A stretch of DNA of 41,754 nucleotides from Chryseobacterium gleum (GTDB lineage Bacteria > Bacteroidota > Bacteroidia > Flavobacteriales_D > Crocinitomicaceae), in assembly GCA_945897755.1 (NCBI GenBank), contig CAMDGH010000012.1, positions 1 to 41,754 on the forward strand. The letters run 5' to 3'. The notes under the pieces are model-generated. The model was not told the origin of the DNA, made no database searches, and saw only the letters and a list, made by a program, of their open reading frames with translations. Both the position numbers and the translations under genes were made by a program. This document shows positions 9,131 through 18,108 of the stretch, one piece after another; the first letter of the stretch is position 1; every line of letters starts with the position of its first letter.

Positions 9131-10303
9131 ATGGAAAATCAGGCAAAACTTAAAAAACTTTTTTTACTTCGTCCAGACATTACTTTTTTAAATTTTGGGT
9201 CATTTGGAGCTTGTCCAAAGCCGATTTTTGAAGATTATCAACGTTGGCAATTGGAATTAGAATCAGATCCTGTTCAATTCATTACTGTAAAAGGATTGTC
9301 TTATTTAAGTAAATCGAGAGATGCTCTAGGAGAATACCTTAATTGTTCGCCAGAAGACCTAGTTTTTATGGTCAATCCTACTTACGCTGTAAATACGGTA
9401 GCGAAGAGCTTGGATTTAAAACCGGGAGATGAGATTTTAAGTACCAATATTGAATATGGGGCATCAGATCGTACCTGGGATTTCGTTTGCGAACAAACGG
9501 GTGCAATTTATGTAAGACAAGAAATTCAATTTCCGCTTGTTTCAAAAAGCCAATTTATAACTGATTTTTTTTTAGGTCTTAGTGAAAAAACAAAGCTCAT
9601 TTTTATAAGTCAAATTACAAGTGCTACAGGATTGATATTGCCAGTTGCTGAAATTTGTGAAATTGCAAAAGCGAAGGGTATAATTACTTTTGTTGATGGA
9701 GCCCATGTACCAGGTCATATACCACTCGATTTAAGTAATTTAAAAGCTGATTTTTATACAGGAGCTTGCCATAAATGGATGATGGCTCCAAAAGGATGTT
9801 CCTTTTTAATGGCGAATAAATCAGTGCAAAACATGCTAAAACCGCTTTCTGTAAGTTGGGGGTATAAAAGCTTGTTCCCTTCTCAATCCATGTTTTTAGA
9901 CCATCACCAAATGACAGGTACACGCGATTTTTCAGCGTTTCTTACCATTCCTAAAGCGATTCAATTTATGAGAGATAATCGTTGGGAAGAAGTTGCAGCT
10001 TCATGTCATCAGTTATTGATAGCTAATGCGCAGCGTTTTTGTGATTTATTAGGAACGGAACCCTTAGCTCCCTTAACGAATGAATTTTTCGGACAGTTAT
10101 TTAGTATCCCAATTCGAACGCAAGAACCTGAAAAACTACATCGATTGCTCGTTGACACTTACCGGATAGAAATTCCTTTAGCGCGGCAAGATGATCGGGT
10201 ATATTTACGTTATTCTATTCAAGGATTCAATACGCAATCAGATTTAGACATTCTCTATCATGCATTGATTGAGATAATGAGAGATACAGATTTGATAAGA
10301 TAA
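9131..10303 (+). CDS. Class V aminotransferase-fold PLP enzyme (isopenicillin-N epimerase-like)
   Basis: A 390-residue fold-type I PLP enzyme. The N-terminal motif FLNFGSFGACPKPIFEDYQ closely recalls the CefD / isopenicillin-N epimerase-like branch of the class V aminotransferases. Asp189 in FVDGAH should contact the pyridine ring, and Lys215 in TGACHKWMMAPKG should form the Schiff base. Substrate-binding residues near MTGTRDFSAFLTIP are also family-like. No beta-lactam pathway genes are nearby, so the CefD name should not be taken as function; a racemase, lyase or desulfurase role is equally possible. It stands alone, 42 bases after the secreted protein gene and 177 bases before the HMG-CoA reductase operon. 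Confidence 0.8.
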   Translation: MENQAKLKKLFLLRPDITFLNFGSFGACPKPIFEDYQRWQLELESDPVQFITVKGLSYLSKSRDALGEYLNCSPEDLVFMVNPTYAVNTVAKSLDLKPGDEILSTNIEYGASDRTWDFVCEQTGAIYVRQEIQFPLVSKSQFITDFFLGLSEKTKLIFISQITSATGLILPVAEICEIAKAKGIITFVDGAHVPGHIPLDLSNLKADFYTGACHKWMMAPKGCSFLMANKSVQNMLKPLSVSWGYKSLFPSQSMFLDHHQMTGTRDFSAFLTIPKAIQFMRDNRWEEVAASCHQLLIANAQRFCDLLGTEPLAPLTNEFFGQLFSIPIRTQEPEKLHRLLVDTYRIEIPLARQDDRVYLRYSIQGFNTQSDLDILYHALIEIMRDTDLIR

Positions 10304-10480
10304 GGCATTTTTAGTAAACTGTTTTTGAGCATTTTAATCGATTTTGAACTAGCTGGATTTTTTAAGTTTTGATATCTGCTTGATAATAATAATGAATAAG
10401 AAATCAATTTATTATTACTAACTTCAATTTTGAATCAATAAACCCGATTTTATCAACTTTTCTAATTATAAATAAAATAA

Positions 10481-11761
10481 ATGGCTTCTTCATCAGATAA
10501 AAGCAACAAGGCAATTCGGATACTAAGCATCTTTGAAGATGTAAATTCAATTATCGATAATATAAATAATAAATCAACTTTAAATTTAAAACTAGATGCA
10601 CGCTTGCCGATTGATTTGAGTGTTTCTGAAGAGGGTAAGCGTAAACGAAATCTTTTTTTATCCGAGGAAACAGGTATAAAACTAGATGTGCTTTCAGGAG
10701 AAAAACCCTTCTCTGATTTTAGCCAATTAGAAGGAAATATAGAAAATTACATTGGAATGACTTTAATTCCAACAGGGGTAATCGGTCCCTTGCGTGTTGT
10801 CGGCTCTGCTGCAAAAGGAGATTTTTATATCCCTCTTGCTACAAGCGAAGGTGTTTTGGTAGCTTCTTACCACAGAGGTGCAAAAGCGTGCTATCTTGCT
10901 GGAGGTGTAACTTCTATTTGCTTGGTTGAAGGAGTGCAACGAAGTCCTCTCTTTAAATTCAATAACATCTCCGAACTCGGATTATTTATTGTTTGGGTGC
11001 TTACGGAAATTGAAATGTTTAAAGCAATCACTGAAAAAACAAGTCGTTTTGCTAAGCTTTTTGATATGAAATCGAATATCGAAGGAAATCACCTTATTTT
11101 AACTTTTGAGTTCTTGACTGGTGATGCTGCGGGACAAAATATGGTTACTATTTGTACTGATGCAATTTGTCAATACATAGTCGAAAATGCACCCATAAAA
11201 CCAAAATTTTGGTTTGTAGAAGGAAATTATTCAGGGGATAAAAAAGCAACAGCACTTTCATTCTCTAATGTAAGAGGAAAAAAAGTAACTGCCGAAATTG
11301 TGCTATCAGAAAAAATAGTTAATGAAGTACTTAAATCTACTCCTAAAGCAATTGCAGAATACTGGAGGTCTTCGACCATTGGTGTTATTCAAAGTGGTGC
11401 TATTGGTGCTCAAGGACATTACGCTAATGGTCTGGCGGCTTTGTTTATTGCAACCGGGCAGGATGCTGCATGTGTTTCGGAAGCGGCCATTGGAATCACT
11501 CGAATGGAATTGAATGACGATGGCTCCTTATATGCGAGTGTCACTTTACCAAACTTAATTGTTGGAACTGTTGGGGGAGGAACTTCGCTTCCTACTCAAA
11601 AGGAATGCCTAGAGCTTATGGATTGTTATGGGGAAGGAAAATCTCGAAAATATGCTGAAATATGTGGTGCATTGGTTTTGGCTGGAGAACTCTCTATTGC
11701 TGCCGCCTTATCAGCTGGTCACTTTGCCTCTGCTCACAAAAAACATGGGAGAAAAAAATAA
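10481..11761 (+). CDS. Hydroxymethylglutaryl-CoA reductase, class I-like
   Basis: HMG-CoA reductase reduces HMG-CoA to mevalonate with two NADPH and commits carbon to isoprenoids. At 426 residues it is a soluble catalytic domain without membrane anchor. The motifs are of the class I (eukaryotic/archaeal) type: ENYIGMTLIPTGVIGPL near 88, the catalytic Glu region TSEGVLVASYHRGAKA, GDAAGQNMV (usually DAMGMN), the catalytic Lys in GNYSGDKKATA, VGTVGGGTSLPTQ, and the C-terminal His in SAGHFASAHKKH. Most bacterial HMGRs I know are class II, so the class is noteworthy. It is the first of seven abutting genes, and its TAA directly touches the next ATG. It could supply mevalonate generally or a pathway-specific product. 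Confidence 0.9.
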   Translation: MASSSDKSNKAIRILSIFEDVNSIIDNINNKSTLNLKLDARLPIDLSVSEEGKRKRNLFLSEETGIKLDVLSGEKPFSDFSQLEGNIENYIGMTLIPTGVIGPLRVVGSAAKGDFYIPLATSEGVLVASYHRGAKACYLAGGVTSICLVEGVQRSPLFKFNNISELGLFIVWVLTEIEMFKAITEKTSRFAKLFDMKSNIEGNHLILTFEFLTGDAAGQNMVTICTDAICQYIVENAPIKPKFWFVEGNYSGDKKATALSFSNVRGKKVTAEIVLSEKIVNEVLKSTPKAIAEYWRSSTIGVIQSGAIGAQGHYANGLAALFIATGQDAACVSEAAIGITRMELNDDGSLYASVTLPNLIVGTVGGGTSLPTQKECLELMDCYGEGKSRKYAEICGALVLAGELSIAAALSAGHFASAHKKHGRKK

Positions 11762-12733
11762 ATGGAGCATAATACCTCAATAAACGAGTTTAGTAAACCC
11801 GAAGAAAACAACGCTTCGCTATTAAAGCGATTTTATATCTATCAGAAAGAACGGTTCCCAATTATTGGTCACGGTATGCTGGTTGCTTCTTTCAGTTTTT
11901 CAGCAATTTCATATTCCCTTATTTGCAGGGGTGTTTCAGGTTTTGTGTCATGGAAAATTTACGCTGTGGGAATATTTACAACCATTTCGCTTTTTATGTT
12001 GGTCCGTATTTTCGATGAATTTAAAGATGCACAAGATGATGCTAAGTTTCGGAAAAATCTTCCTGTGCCAAGGGGATTAATTCGCCTAAAAGAATTGATG
12101 GTCATTGGAATTATATTAGCGGCTCTTCAGATTGCGGTAAATCTCTATTTCTTTCCAAAAATGCTTCTCATTTATGTTGTCATAATGGGGTATCTCTTGT
12201 TGATGACAAAAGAGTTTTTTATAGCGGATTGGCTTAAAAAACATCAGTTTTGGTATATTACTTCTCATATGTTCATTATCCCTTTAGTGGATGTCTATGC
12301 AAGTGGTTTGGATTGGCACTTGGCTGCTGCGGCTGCACCGAAAGGATTACTTTTTTTCTTTGTAGTTTCTTATATGAATGGAATTGTATTGGAAATTGGA
12401 AGGAAGATTCGTACTCCAGAAGATGAATCAGAAGGAGTTCTCACTTATACTGCTATGCTCGGAACGAATGCAGCACCTGTTGTCTGGATATTAGTGTTGT
12501 TTGTGACATACTGCTTAAGTATTGCAGCTGCTTATTATGCTGGTTATGGAACGGAATTGGTTGTCGTTCTTGGGGTGGTGTTTTTACTATGCTGTATTCC
12601 TGCATTGTTATTTATATCATATAAAACTAAAAAAACGGCTAAATTAATTGAAATTACAGCTGCCTTATGGACAGTCTCAATGTACTTAAGTTTAGGAGGT
12701 GTTCCCATGTTGAATCAATTAATGTTTAACTAA
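11762..12733 (+). CDS. UbiA-family membrane prenyltransferase
   Basis: An integral membrane protein of 323 residues with about eight hydrophobic helices. UbiA enzymes transfer a prenyl group from a prenyl diphosphate to an acceptor, with two Asp-rich motifs binding Mg-diphosphate. Here motif one is RIFDEFKDAQDD (residues 82-93), followed by LPVPRGLI. Motif two, in the second half, is EIGRKIRTPEDESEG (211-225). These are variants of the classic NDxxDxxxD and DxxxD motifs, so this is a divergent subfamily and the acceptor is unknown. Neighbouring HMGR and polyprenol-kinase-like genes support an isoprenoid role. The ATG follows the HMGR stop with no gap, and its own stop abuts the next ATG. Confidence 0.82.
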   Translation: MEHNTSINEFSKPEENNASLLKRFYIYQKERFPIIGHGMLVASFSFSAISYSLICRGVSGFVSWKIYAVGIFTTISLFMLVRIFDEFKDAQDDAKFRKNLPVPRGLIRLKELMVIGIILAALQIAVNLYFFPKMLLIYVVIMGYLLLMTKEFFIADWLKKHQFWYITSHMFIIPLVDVYASGLDWHLAAAAAPKGLLFFFVVSYMNGIVLEIGRKIRTPEDESEGVLTYTAMLGTNAAPVVWILVLFVTYCLSIAAAYYAGYGTELVVVLGVVFLLCCIPALLFISYKTKKTAKLIEITAALWTVSMYLSLGGVPMLNQLMFN

Positions 12734-15346
12734 ATGAAATTTATTGCTGATTTAGAAGTAGATATAGCCGAAGGGTTTACAATTGGAGGTAAGGCACGTA
12801 ATTTATTCCGCCTGAACAAAAGTGGATTAGTTGTTCCAAAATGGATTGTAATTCCTCAGGAGACATTGACTGCAATTTTTCCTTCTGAAATTCAATTGAA
12901 TGAATATGATCAAATCATTCAATTTATTAATGCATTTGAAATTCCAGCTGTTTTTATTGAAGATGTAATCAGTCAGTTTTCAGACACGCTATTTTTTGCT
13001 GTTAGATCTTCTGCGCTAGATGAGGACGGGAATGATTTTTCTTTTGCGGGGCAATTTGAATCTCATTTGTTTGTTACAAAAGAAAATTTAGCGCTTAACA
13101 TCAAAAAAGTATGGTGTTCCGCTTTTTCGGAAAGGGTATTCCAGTACAGAAAAAACAATAAATTAAATCCTGTTTTTGGGATTGCGGTGATTGTTCAAGA
13201 AATGATCAATGCAGATGTAGCTGGGGTCGCTTTCGGAATGAATCCTGCGAATGGTGACCGAAAAGAGAAGGTGATTAGTGCAGTTTACGGGCTTGGCGAA
13301 GGCCTCGTCTCTGGTGAACTAGATTCGGATCATTTTACGGTTAAAAATGGTGTAGTTTCATCTCAATTGGCGCTTAAACAAGAACAAATTGTTTTTGATA
13401 ATTTGAATAAAACAGGAGTAATTAAAGTAGAAGTAGAAGAAAGTAAAAGATTACTTCCTTCACTTAATGAGGAGCAAATAAAAAAAATAGCAGATATACT
13501 TGATCTGTGCCATAAACAATATGGAAAACCTCAAGACATTGAATTTGCCATTTATGGTGGTAAGCTGTTTTTGTTACAAACGAGACCAATTACGAGTCTG
13601 CATAAAATAGCGGATAAGAATGGTGCTTATATTTTATGGGATAATAGTAATATTATTGAATCTTATCCTGGAGTGAGTTCGCCGCTTACTTTTTCCTTTA
13701 TTAGTAAATCATATGAAGGGGCTTACAAAATATTTTGTGAATTTATGGGGGTAAATAATAAGGTGATTCAAGCCAATGAACGCGTATTTGCAAATACCTT
13801 GGGTTTTATAAACGGACGTGTATTTTATAATTTAAAGACATGGTACCACATGCTAGCTATGCTGCCAGGGTACAGTATTAATGCACGCTTTATGGAAAAA
13901 ATGATGGGCGTAAAAGAACGCTTTGATATTCCTGAAAGTTATCATTTATCAAAGGGACTTGCTTGGTGGCGCATTATAAAGATGATTGTGAAAATGTATG
14001 CCCGTTTTTTATCGCTGCCTAAAAAAAGAAAAAAATTCATGAAATTACTCGATACAACAATTCATGAATTTAAAAATATCGAATACTCAGAAAAGGATGC
14101 TAATGAGTTGATGAACTTATATCTTGAATTTGAACGTAAATTATTGAACGAATGGAAAGCACCTCTTCTAAACGATTTTTTCGCAATGATTTGGTTCGGT
14201 ATGCTTCAAAAAAAATGCGAAAAGTATGGCTTGTCTTCTAATCCCAATATTCACAATGATTTACTTTGTGGAAGTAGCGATATTATTTCTACACAGCCCA
14301 TTCATAGAAGTATCGCATTGGCTGCACTGATTTCTAAAGACCCAATTTTAAAAGAGTTCTTTATTTCAGAAAATGAAAATGTGATTTGGAACATAATCTT
14401 GTCGGATAAAAAATACGCTGCGATTAAACAAGAGATTGACCGCTATATTTTTGATTTTGGTGAGCGTTGTGTAGGTGAGTTGAAGCTTGAAACCATTTCC
14501 TATACACAAGATCCTACTCTGTTTATCAAGATTCTTAAGTCGTATGTTGAAACGGGTATTACACTTGAAAAAACCGGTGGTAATATTGAATTGAAATTAA
14601 GAGGAGATGCTGAATTACAAGTCCGTAATGTACTTAAGAATAAGTTTCTAAAAAAAATGATATTAGGAAGAACCTTGCGTTTAACGAGGGAGCTAGTCAG
14701 TTCAAGGGAGAATTTAAGGTATGAAAGAACTAGGGCTTTTGGAATTGTGAGAACTCTTTTTACTCATATGGGGAAGCGATTTTATTCGGAAGGTATCCTG
14801 GGAAATGAGAGAGATGTTTTTTACTTAAGCAAAGATGAAATTTTCGCTTTTATTGAAGGAACTTCTATTTCTCAAGATGTGAAGGGATTGGTCGCGTTGC
14901 GAAAAAAAGAGTTTGATGGATTTAAAAAATTAAATCAACCCTCTGAGCGCTTTGCTTCCTATGGTGCTGTATATCATGCGAATGATTTTTATGGAACGGA
15001 TAAAATAGAACTCATTGAAGGCGACTTGAAAGGAATAGGATGTTGTCCAGGAATTGTTAGGGCTAAGGCAATGGTAGTACTAGACCCAAGTGAAGTTACC
15101 TCTTTAAATGGATGTATCCTTATTACTTCAAGTACTGATCCTGGTTGGGTTACACTATTTCCTAGTGCATCTGCTATTATTGTTGAGAGAGGTAGCTTAC
15201 TTAGTCATTCAGCGATTGTATCCAGAGAAATGGGAAAGCCTTGTATTGTGAGTGTAACAGGATTGTTGAAAAGAATAAAGTCCGGTGATGAAATTGAAAT
15301 GGACGGAAGTACGGGGCAAATTAAAATGATAACTCAAGCAGAATGA
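12734..15346 (+). CDS. PEP/pyruvate-binding phosphotransferase, rifampicin phosphotransferase-like architecture
   Basis: An 870-residue enzyme with three parts. An N-terminal ATP-grasp nucleotide-binding domain (GGKARNLFRL, AVRSSALDEDG, VQEMINADVAGVAFG, FLLQTRPIT) covers about residues 1-290. A long middle region of some 480 residues has no motif I recognise. The C-terminus is a swivelling phosphohistidine domain (GIGCCPGIVRA, TDPGWVTLF, RGSLLSHSAIVSREMGKPC) with the likely phospho-His near residue 825. The C-terminal TIM barrel of PEP synthase and pyruvate phosphate dikinase is missing, so PEP synthase is a poor name. The layout and length match rifampicin phosphotransferases, which move the beta-phosphate of ATP to a hydroxyl of a small molecule. 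Within this operon a lipid or isoprenoid alcohol is a plausible substrate, but that is inference. It overlaps the next gene by four bases (ATGA). Confidence 0.82.
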   Translation: MKFIADLEVDIAEGFTIGGKARNLFRLNKSGLVVPKWIVIPQETLTAIFPSEIQLNEYDQIIQFINAFEIPAVFIEDVISQFSDTLFFAVRSSALDEDGNDFSFAGQFESHLFVTKENLALNIKKVWCSAFSERVFQYRKNNKLNPVFGIAVIVQEMINADVAGVAFGMNPANGDRKEKVISAVYGLGEGLVSGELDSDHFTVKNGVVSSQLALKQEQIVFDNLNKTGVIKVEVEESKRLLPSLNEEQIKKIADILDLCHKQYGKPQDIEFAIYGGKLFLLQTRPITSLHKIADKNGAYILWDNSNIIESYPGVSSPLTFSFISKSYEGAYKIFCEFMGVNNKVIQANERVFANTLGFINGRVFYNLKTWYHMLAMLPGYSINARFMEKMMGVKERFDIPESYHLSKGLAWWRIIKMIVKMYARFLSLPKKRKKFMKLLDTTIHEFKNIEYSEKDANELMNLYLEFERKLLNEWKAPLLNDFFAMIWFGMLQKKCEKYGLSSNPNIHNDLLCGSSDIISTQPIHRSIALAALISKDPILKEFFISENENVIWNIILSDKKYAAIKQEIDRYIFDFGERCVGELKLETISYTQDPTLFIKILKSYVETGITLEKTGGNIELKLRGDAELQVRNVLKNKFLKKMILGRTLRLTRELVSSRENLRYERTRAFGIVRTLFTHMGKRFYSEGILGNERDVFYLSKDEIFAFIEGTSISQDVKGLVALRKKEFDGFKKLNQPSERFASYGAVYHANDFYGTDKIELIEGDLKGIGCCPGIVRAKAMVVLDPSEVTSLNGCILITSSTDPGWVTLFPSASAIIVERGSLLSHSAIVSREMGKPCIVSVTGLLKRIKSGDEIEMDGSTGQIKMITQAE

Positions 15347-16443
15347 ACGATAAGCTAACCGAAAAAGTATCTTTTGATTTTATACGATATGCAAATTGTT
15401 GGGAAGATGCAGAATTGTTGTTGAAAGGATTGAATCCAGAACCAGGTAGTAAAATGCTTTCTATTGGATCGGCTGGTGATAACAGTTTTTCGATGCTCTA
15501 CTCTAATCCTATGATGGTTGTTGCTGTTGATGTAAATAAAACACAGTTGTACTTAATTGAATTAAAAAAAGCAGCTATTCAAACACTTTCTTACGATGAT
15601 TTACTGATATTTTTAGGGTTTAAAAATGTAGTAACGGAAAAAAGAATCATGTTTTTTAATCAAATTAAAGCGTTTTTGAGTTTAGAGGCCAAAGAATACT
15701 GGACTAGAAATTTGGAACAAATAAAAAAAGGAATTATAGATCAAGGTAAATTTGAACATTATTTTCAATTGTTTAGCAATAAGGTATTACCTTGGATACA
15801 TTCTAAAAAAAGAACAGAAGAATTACTTAGAGTGAAAAGTGCAGAAGATCAAAAGGTGTTTTATGATAAAAAATGGAATACATGGAGGTGGCGTCTTTTG
15901 TTTAAACTTTTTTTTAGTAAGTACGTGATGGGAAAATATGGACGTGATCCTGAATTTTTGAAAGAAGTGAATATTCCAGTTGGAGACTTTATTTTTAGAA
16001 AAGCGGAGGTTCATTTACAAAGTGTAAGCGCTCAAACTAATTTTATATTGCGGTATAATCTTACCGGTTCTTTTGGCAACTTACTTCCACACTATTTAAG
16101 GCCAGAGATTTATATAAAAGTGAAGGAAAACATCAATAAACTAGTTATAAAAGAAGGTTATGCTGAAGAAGCGATAAAGGAATATGGTGCTTTTAATTAC
16201 ATGAATCTTTCTAATATTTTTGAATATATGAATAATGAGTTGTTTAGCCAGACGGCGAATCAGTTGATAGAAGGCTTGTTGCCCAATGGTCTTATGTGTT
16301 ATTGGAATTTGATGGTGCCAAGACGAATATCCGCTATTTTTCCTGAACAAATGACTTTTCAAAAAGAACTTTCTAATACATTAAGTGAGTCGGATAATGG
16401 TTTTTTTTATAGTAAATGTATAATTGATCAAAAAAATGGATAA
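15343..16443 (+). CDS. DUF3419 / BtaA-like AdoMet 3-amino-3-carboxypropyl transferase
   Basis: A 366-residue protein whose N-terminal part (RYANCWEDAELLLKGL, then MLSIGSAGDNSFSML and VAVDVNKTQLYLIELKKAA) matches the DUF3419/BtaA family. BtaA transfers the 3-amino-3-carboxypropyl group of S-adenosylmethionine to diacylglycerol to make the homoserine ether lipid that BtaB then trimethylates. GSAGDNS is the AdoMet-binding loop. No BtaB-type methyltransferase is adjacent, and the neighbours are isoprenoid genes, so the acceptor may not be diacylglycerol. The start overlaps the phosphotransferase stop by four bases; its end overlaps the next gene by eight. Confidence 0.8.
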   Translation: MNDKLTEKVSFDFIRYANCWEDAELLLKGLNPEPGSKMLSIGSAGDNSFSMLYSNPMMVVAVDVNKTQLYLIELKKAAIQTLSYDDLLIFLGFKNVVTEKRIMFFNQIKAFLSLEAKEYWTRNLEQIKKGIIDQGKFEHYFQLFSNKVLPWIHSKKRTEELLRVKSAEDQKVFYDKKWNTWRWRLLFKLFFSKYVMGKYGRDPEFLKEVNIPVGDFIFRKAEVHLQSVSAQTNFILRYNLTGSFGNLLPHYLRPEIYIKVKENINKLVIKEGYAEEAIKEYGAFNYMNLSNIFEYMNNELFSQTANQLIEGLLPNGLMCYWNLMVPRRISAIFPEQMTFQKELSNTLSESDNGFFYSKCIIDQKNG

Positions 16444-17104
16444 GGATTTTATTAATTCACTGATTTTAGCTGCTTTGTTTGCCGCTTTATTTACTCTGGC
16501 TGAATTAGCGTATCATCTCCTAAAAGTAAAAGTTGAACTTACACGCAAGTTTGTGCATGTGGGAACAGGTTTACTGACTTTCCTGTTTCCTAATATGATT
16601 GATAATCAATGGTTTGTTTTTTCTTTGTGTGCTGTTTTTGCGATTGTTCTTATGCTTAGTTTGAAGTTTAATCTGTTAAAATCGATCAATGCCATAGAAA
16701 GGGATTCTGTTGGAAGTATCGCTTATCCTATTTCAGTATATGGGTGTTATCTTGCTTACGATTTCTGTGATCATAACATCATCTATTTTTACCTTCCGAT
16801 TTTAATTCTTGCTATTTGTGATCCTATTGCAGCTTTATCTGGTAAAAAGTGGCCTTTGGGTAAATTTAAGGTCGGTAATGATTATAAAACAGTTGTAGGA
16901 TCAATGATGTTCTTTTTAAGTGCATCTGTCATTACTTCCTGTTTTTTGATGGATTACGATTCCGCTGGAAAAATATTTTTTATCGCTTTAAGTATTGCTT
17001 TTATTTCAACTATTTCCGAAGCTTTTAGTAAAAGGGGATATGATAATTTTTTTATACCCTTATCAGTATTGGTCAGTTTATTTATCATAGAACGGTTTTT
17101 TTAA
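16436..17104 (+). CDS. Polyprenol/phytol/dolichol kinase-like membrane protein
   Basis: The track begins at a TTG (16424); the ATG at 16436 (MDKDFINS) is preferred and gives 222 residues overlapping the previous gene by eight bases (ATGGATAA). Six or seven hydrophobic helices are evident. Family motifs of the SEC59/VTE5 group of CTP-dependent lipid-alcohol kinases are present: RKFVHVGTG (37-45), CDPIAALSGKKWP (128-140) and KTVVGSMMFF (151-160). Such enzymes phosphorylate dolichol, phytol or related alcohols. Beside HMGR and a UbiA enzyme, a kinase activating an isoprenoid alcohol is a natural reading. A CDP-lipid-forming role is the main alternative. The stop overlaps the next ATG by one base. 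Confidence 0.78.
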   Translation: MDKDFINSLILAALFAALFTLAELAYHLLKVKVELTRKFVHVGTGLLTFLFPNMIDNQWFVFSLCAVFAIVLMLSLKFNLLKSINAIERDSVGSIAYPISVYGCYLAYDFCDHNIIYFYLPILILAICDPIAALSGKKWPLGKFKVGNDYKTVVGSMMFFLSASVITSCFLMDYDSAGKIFFIALSIAFISTISEAFSKRGYDNFFIPLSVLVSLFIIERFF

Positions 17105-18108
17105 TGGAAATAATTAAAATGCTTCCAGGCGATTCAAATTTTCATTTATTTGAATCTCTTCCAACTTTGCTGTATGGTGCAGATAATATGCCTCATAAAC
17201 AGTTAGGAGATCTTGATCAGGAGTTTTTACATGCATGCTATGTATTGGTCATCAACAATGAACCAAAAGCTAGATTGGCGGTTTATCATAATCCTAATTT
17301 GTATTTTAATGCTAAGAAAACAATTTGTATTGGGAATTATGAGTGCGTAGCGAACGATATCATTTCTGAGAAATTGATTTCTTTTTCATTAGAAGTTTCC
17401 AAAAGCCTAGGTGCTAATTTCATAGTAGGTCCAATGAATGGGTCTACCTGGAATTCTTATCGCTTTAGTAAACATAATGATTTCCCTAATTTTTTACTCG
17501 AGCCATTTCATCCTGTTTATTACAATGATCAATTTCTAAAAGCTGGTTTAATTCCAATTTCAAATTACATTTCAAGTATTGATCGAGGTGTAGCCCATAA
17601 TCCTATAAAGATGAATGGATTATACCTTAAGTTTCGTAGCCTAGGCGTGAAGATTAGATCGGTTGTGATGAGTGATTATGATAACGAGTTGAAAAAATTG
17701 TACCCCTTTATTTTGAAAATGTTTCAACATAATTTTTTATTTACTCCGATTTCTTGGGAAACATTTTCGAAAAAATATAAAGAAGCTGCAAGAATCATAA
17801 ATCCTGACTATTTTCTAATCGCTGAGGATAATGATGAAAATGTTATCGGATTTATTTTTTGTTACGATGATTTATTTAATCTAGAGGAAAAAAGCTTGGT
17901 TATTAAGACAATTGCTCGAGATCCTGCTAGACAATGGTCTGGATTAGCTCATTTATTGATTCTTAAGATACTTGATTTGATTAAATCTAAACAGTATGGT
18001 TCTGTAGTTCATGCTTTTATGAACGATAATGCTAAATCAACAAAGGTGTCAGATAAAATTTCAGGGAAGGTTTATAAAAATTATACACTTTATGGAATGG
18101 ACTTATGA
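17104..18108 (+). CDS. GNAT-like acyltransferase
   Basis: A 334-residue soluble protein. The N-terminal half carries FIVGPMNGSTWNSYRF and LEPFHPVYYNDQFLKAGL, a pattern I associate with a GNAT-like family of unknown substrate. The C-terminal half (roughly 190-330) contains YFLIAEDNDENVIGFIF and a putative acyl-CoA-binding segment IARDPARQWSGLAHLL, where the usual Q/RxxGxG/A loop is degenerate. An N- or O-acyltransfer role is inferred. It overlaps both neighbours (TAATG upstream, ATGA downstream), so it belongs to the operon. Being next to an adenylating enzyme, it could use that enzyme's activated acyl product. Family membership is moderately sure, function unknown. Confidence 0.6.
   Translation: MEIIKMLPGDSNFHLFESLPTLLYGADNMPHKQLGDLDQEFLHACYVLVINNEPKARLAVYHNPNLYFNAKKTICIGNYECVANDIISEKLISFSLEVSKSLGANFIVGPMNGSTWNSYRFSKHNDFPNFLLEPFHPVYYNDQFLKAGLIPISNYISSIDRGVAHNPIKMNGLYLKFRSLGVKIRSVVMSDYDNELKKLYPFILKMFQHNFLFTPISWETFSKKYKEAARIINPDYFLIAEDNDENVIGFIFCYDDLFNLEEKSLVIKTIARDPARQWSGLAHLLILKILDLIKSKQYGSVVHAFMNDNAKSTKVSDKISGKVYKNYTLYGMDL

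Noticed and set aside
9131-10303. A beta-lactam antibiotic role for the isopenicillin-N epimerase-like gene.
   Set aside because: No synthetase or synthase genes of that pathway are nearby; this PLP branch is broad and often misnamed.
10384-10417. TAATAATAA/TTATTATTA inverted repeat before the HMGR gene.
   Set aside because: It is low-complexity AT sequence, lies upstream of the gene and has no T run; it is probably fortuitous.
12734-15346. Naming the 870-residue protein phosphoenolpyruvate synthase.
   Set aside because: The C-terminal PEP-binding barrel is missing and the order of domains fits rifampicin phosphotransferases.
16424-16435. TTG start of the polyprenol-kinase-like gene.
   Set aside because: An ATG four codons later gives the usual short overlap with the previous gene and a typical N-terminus.
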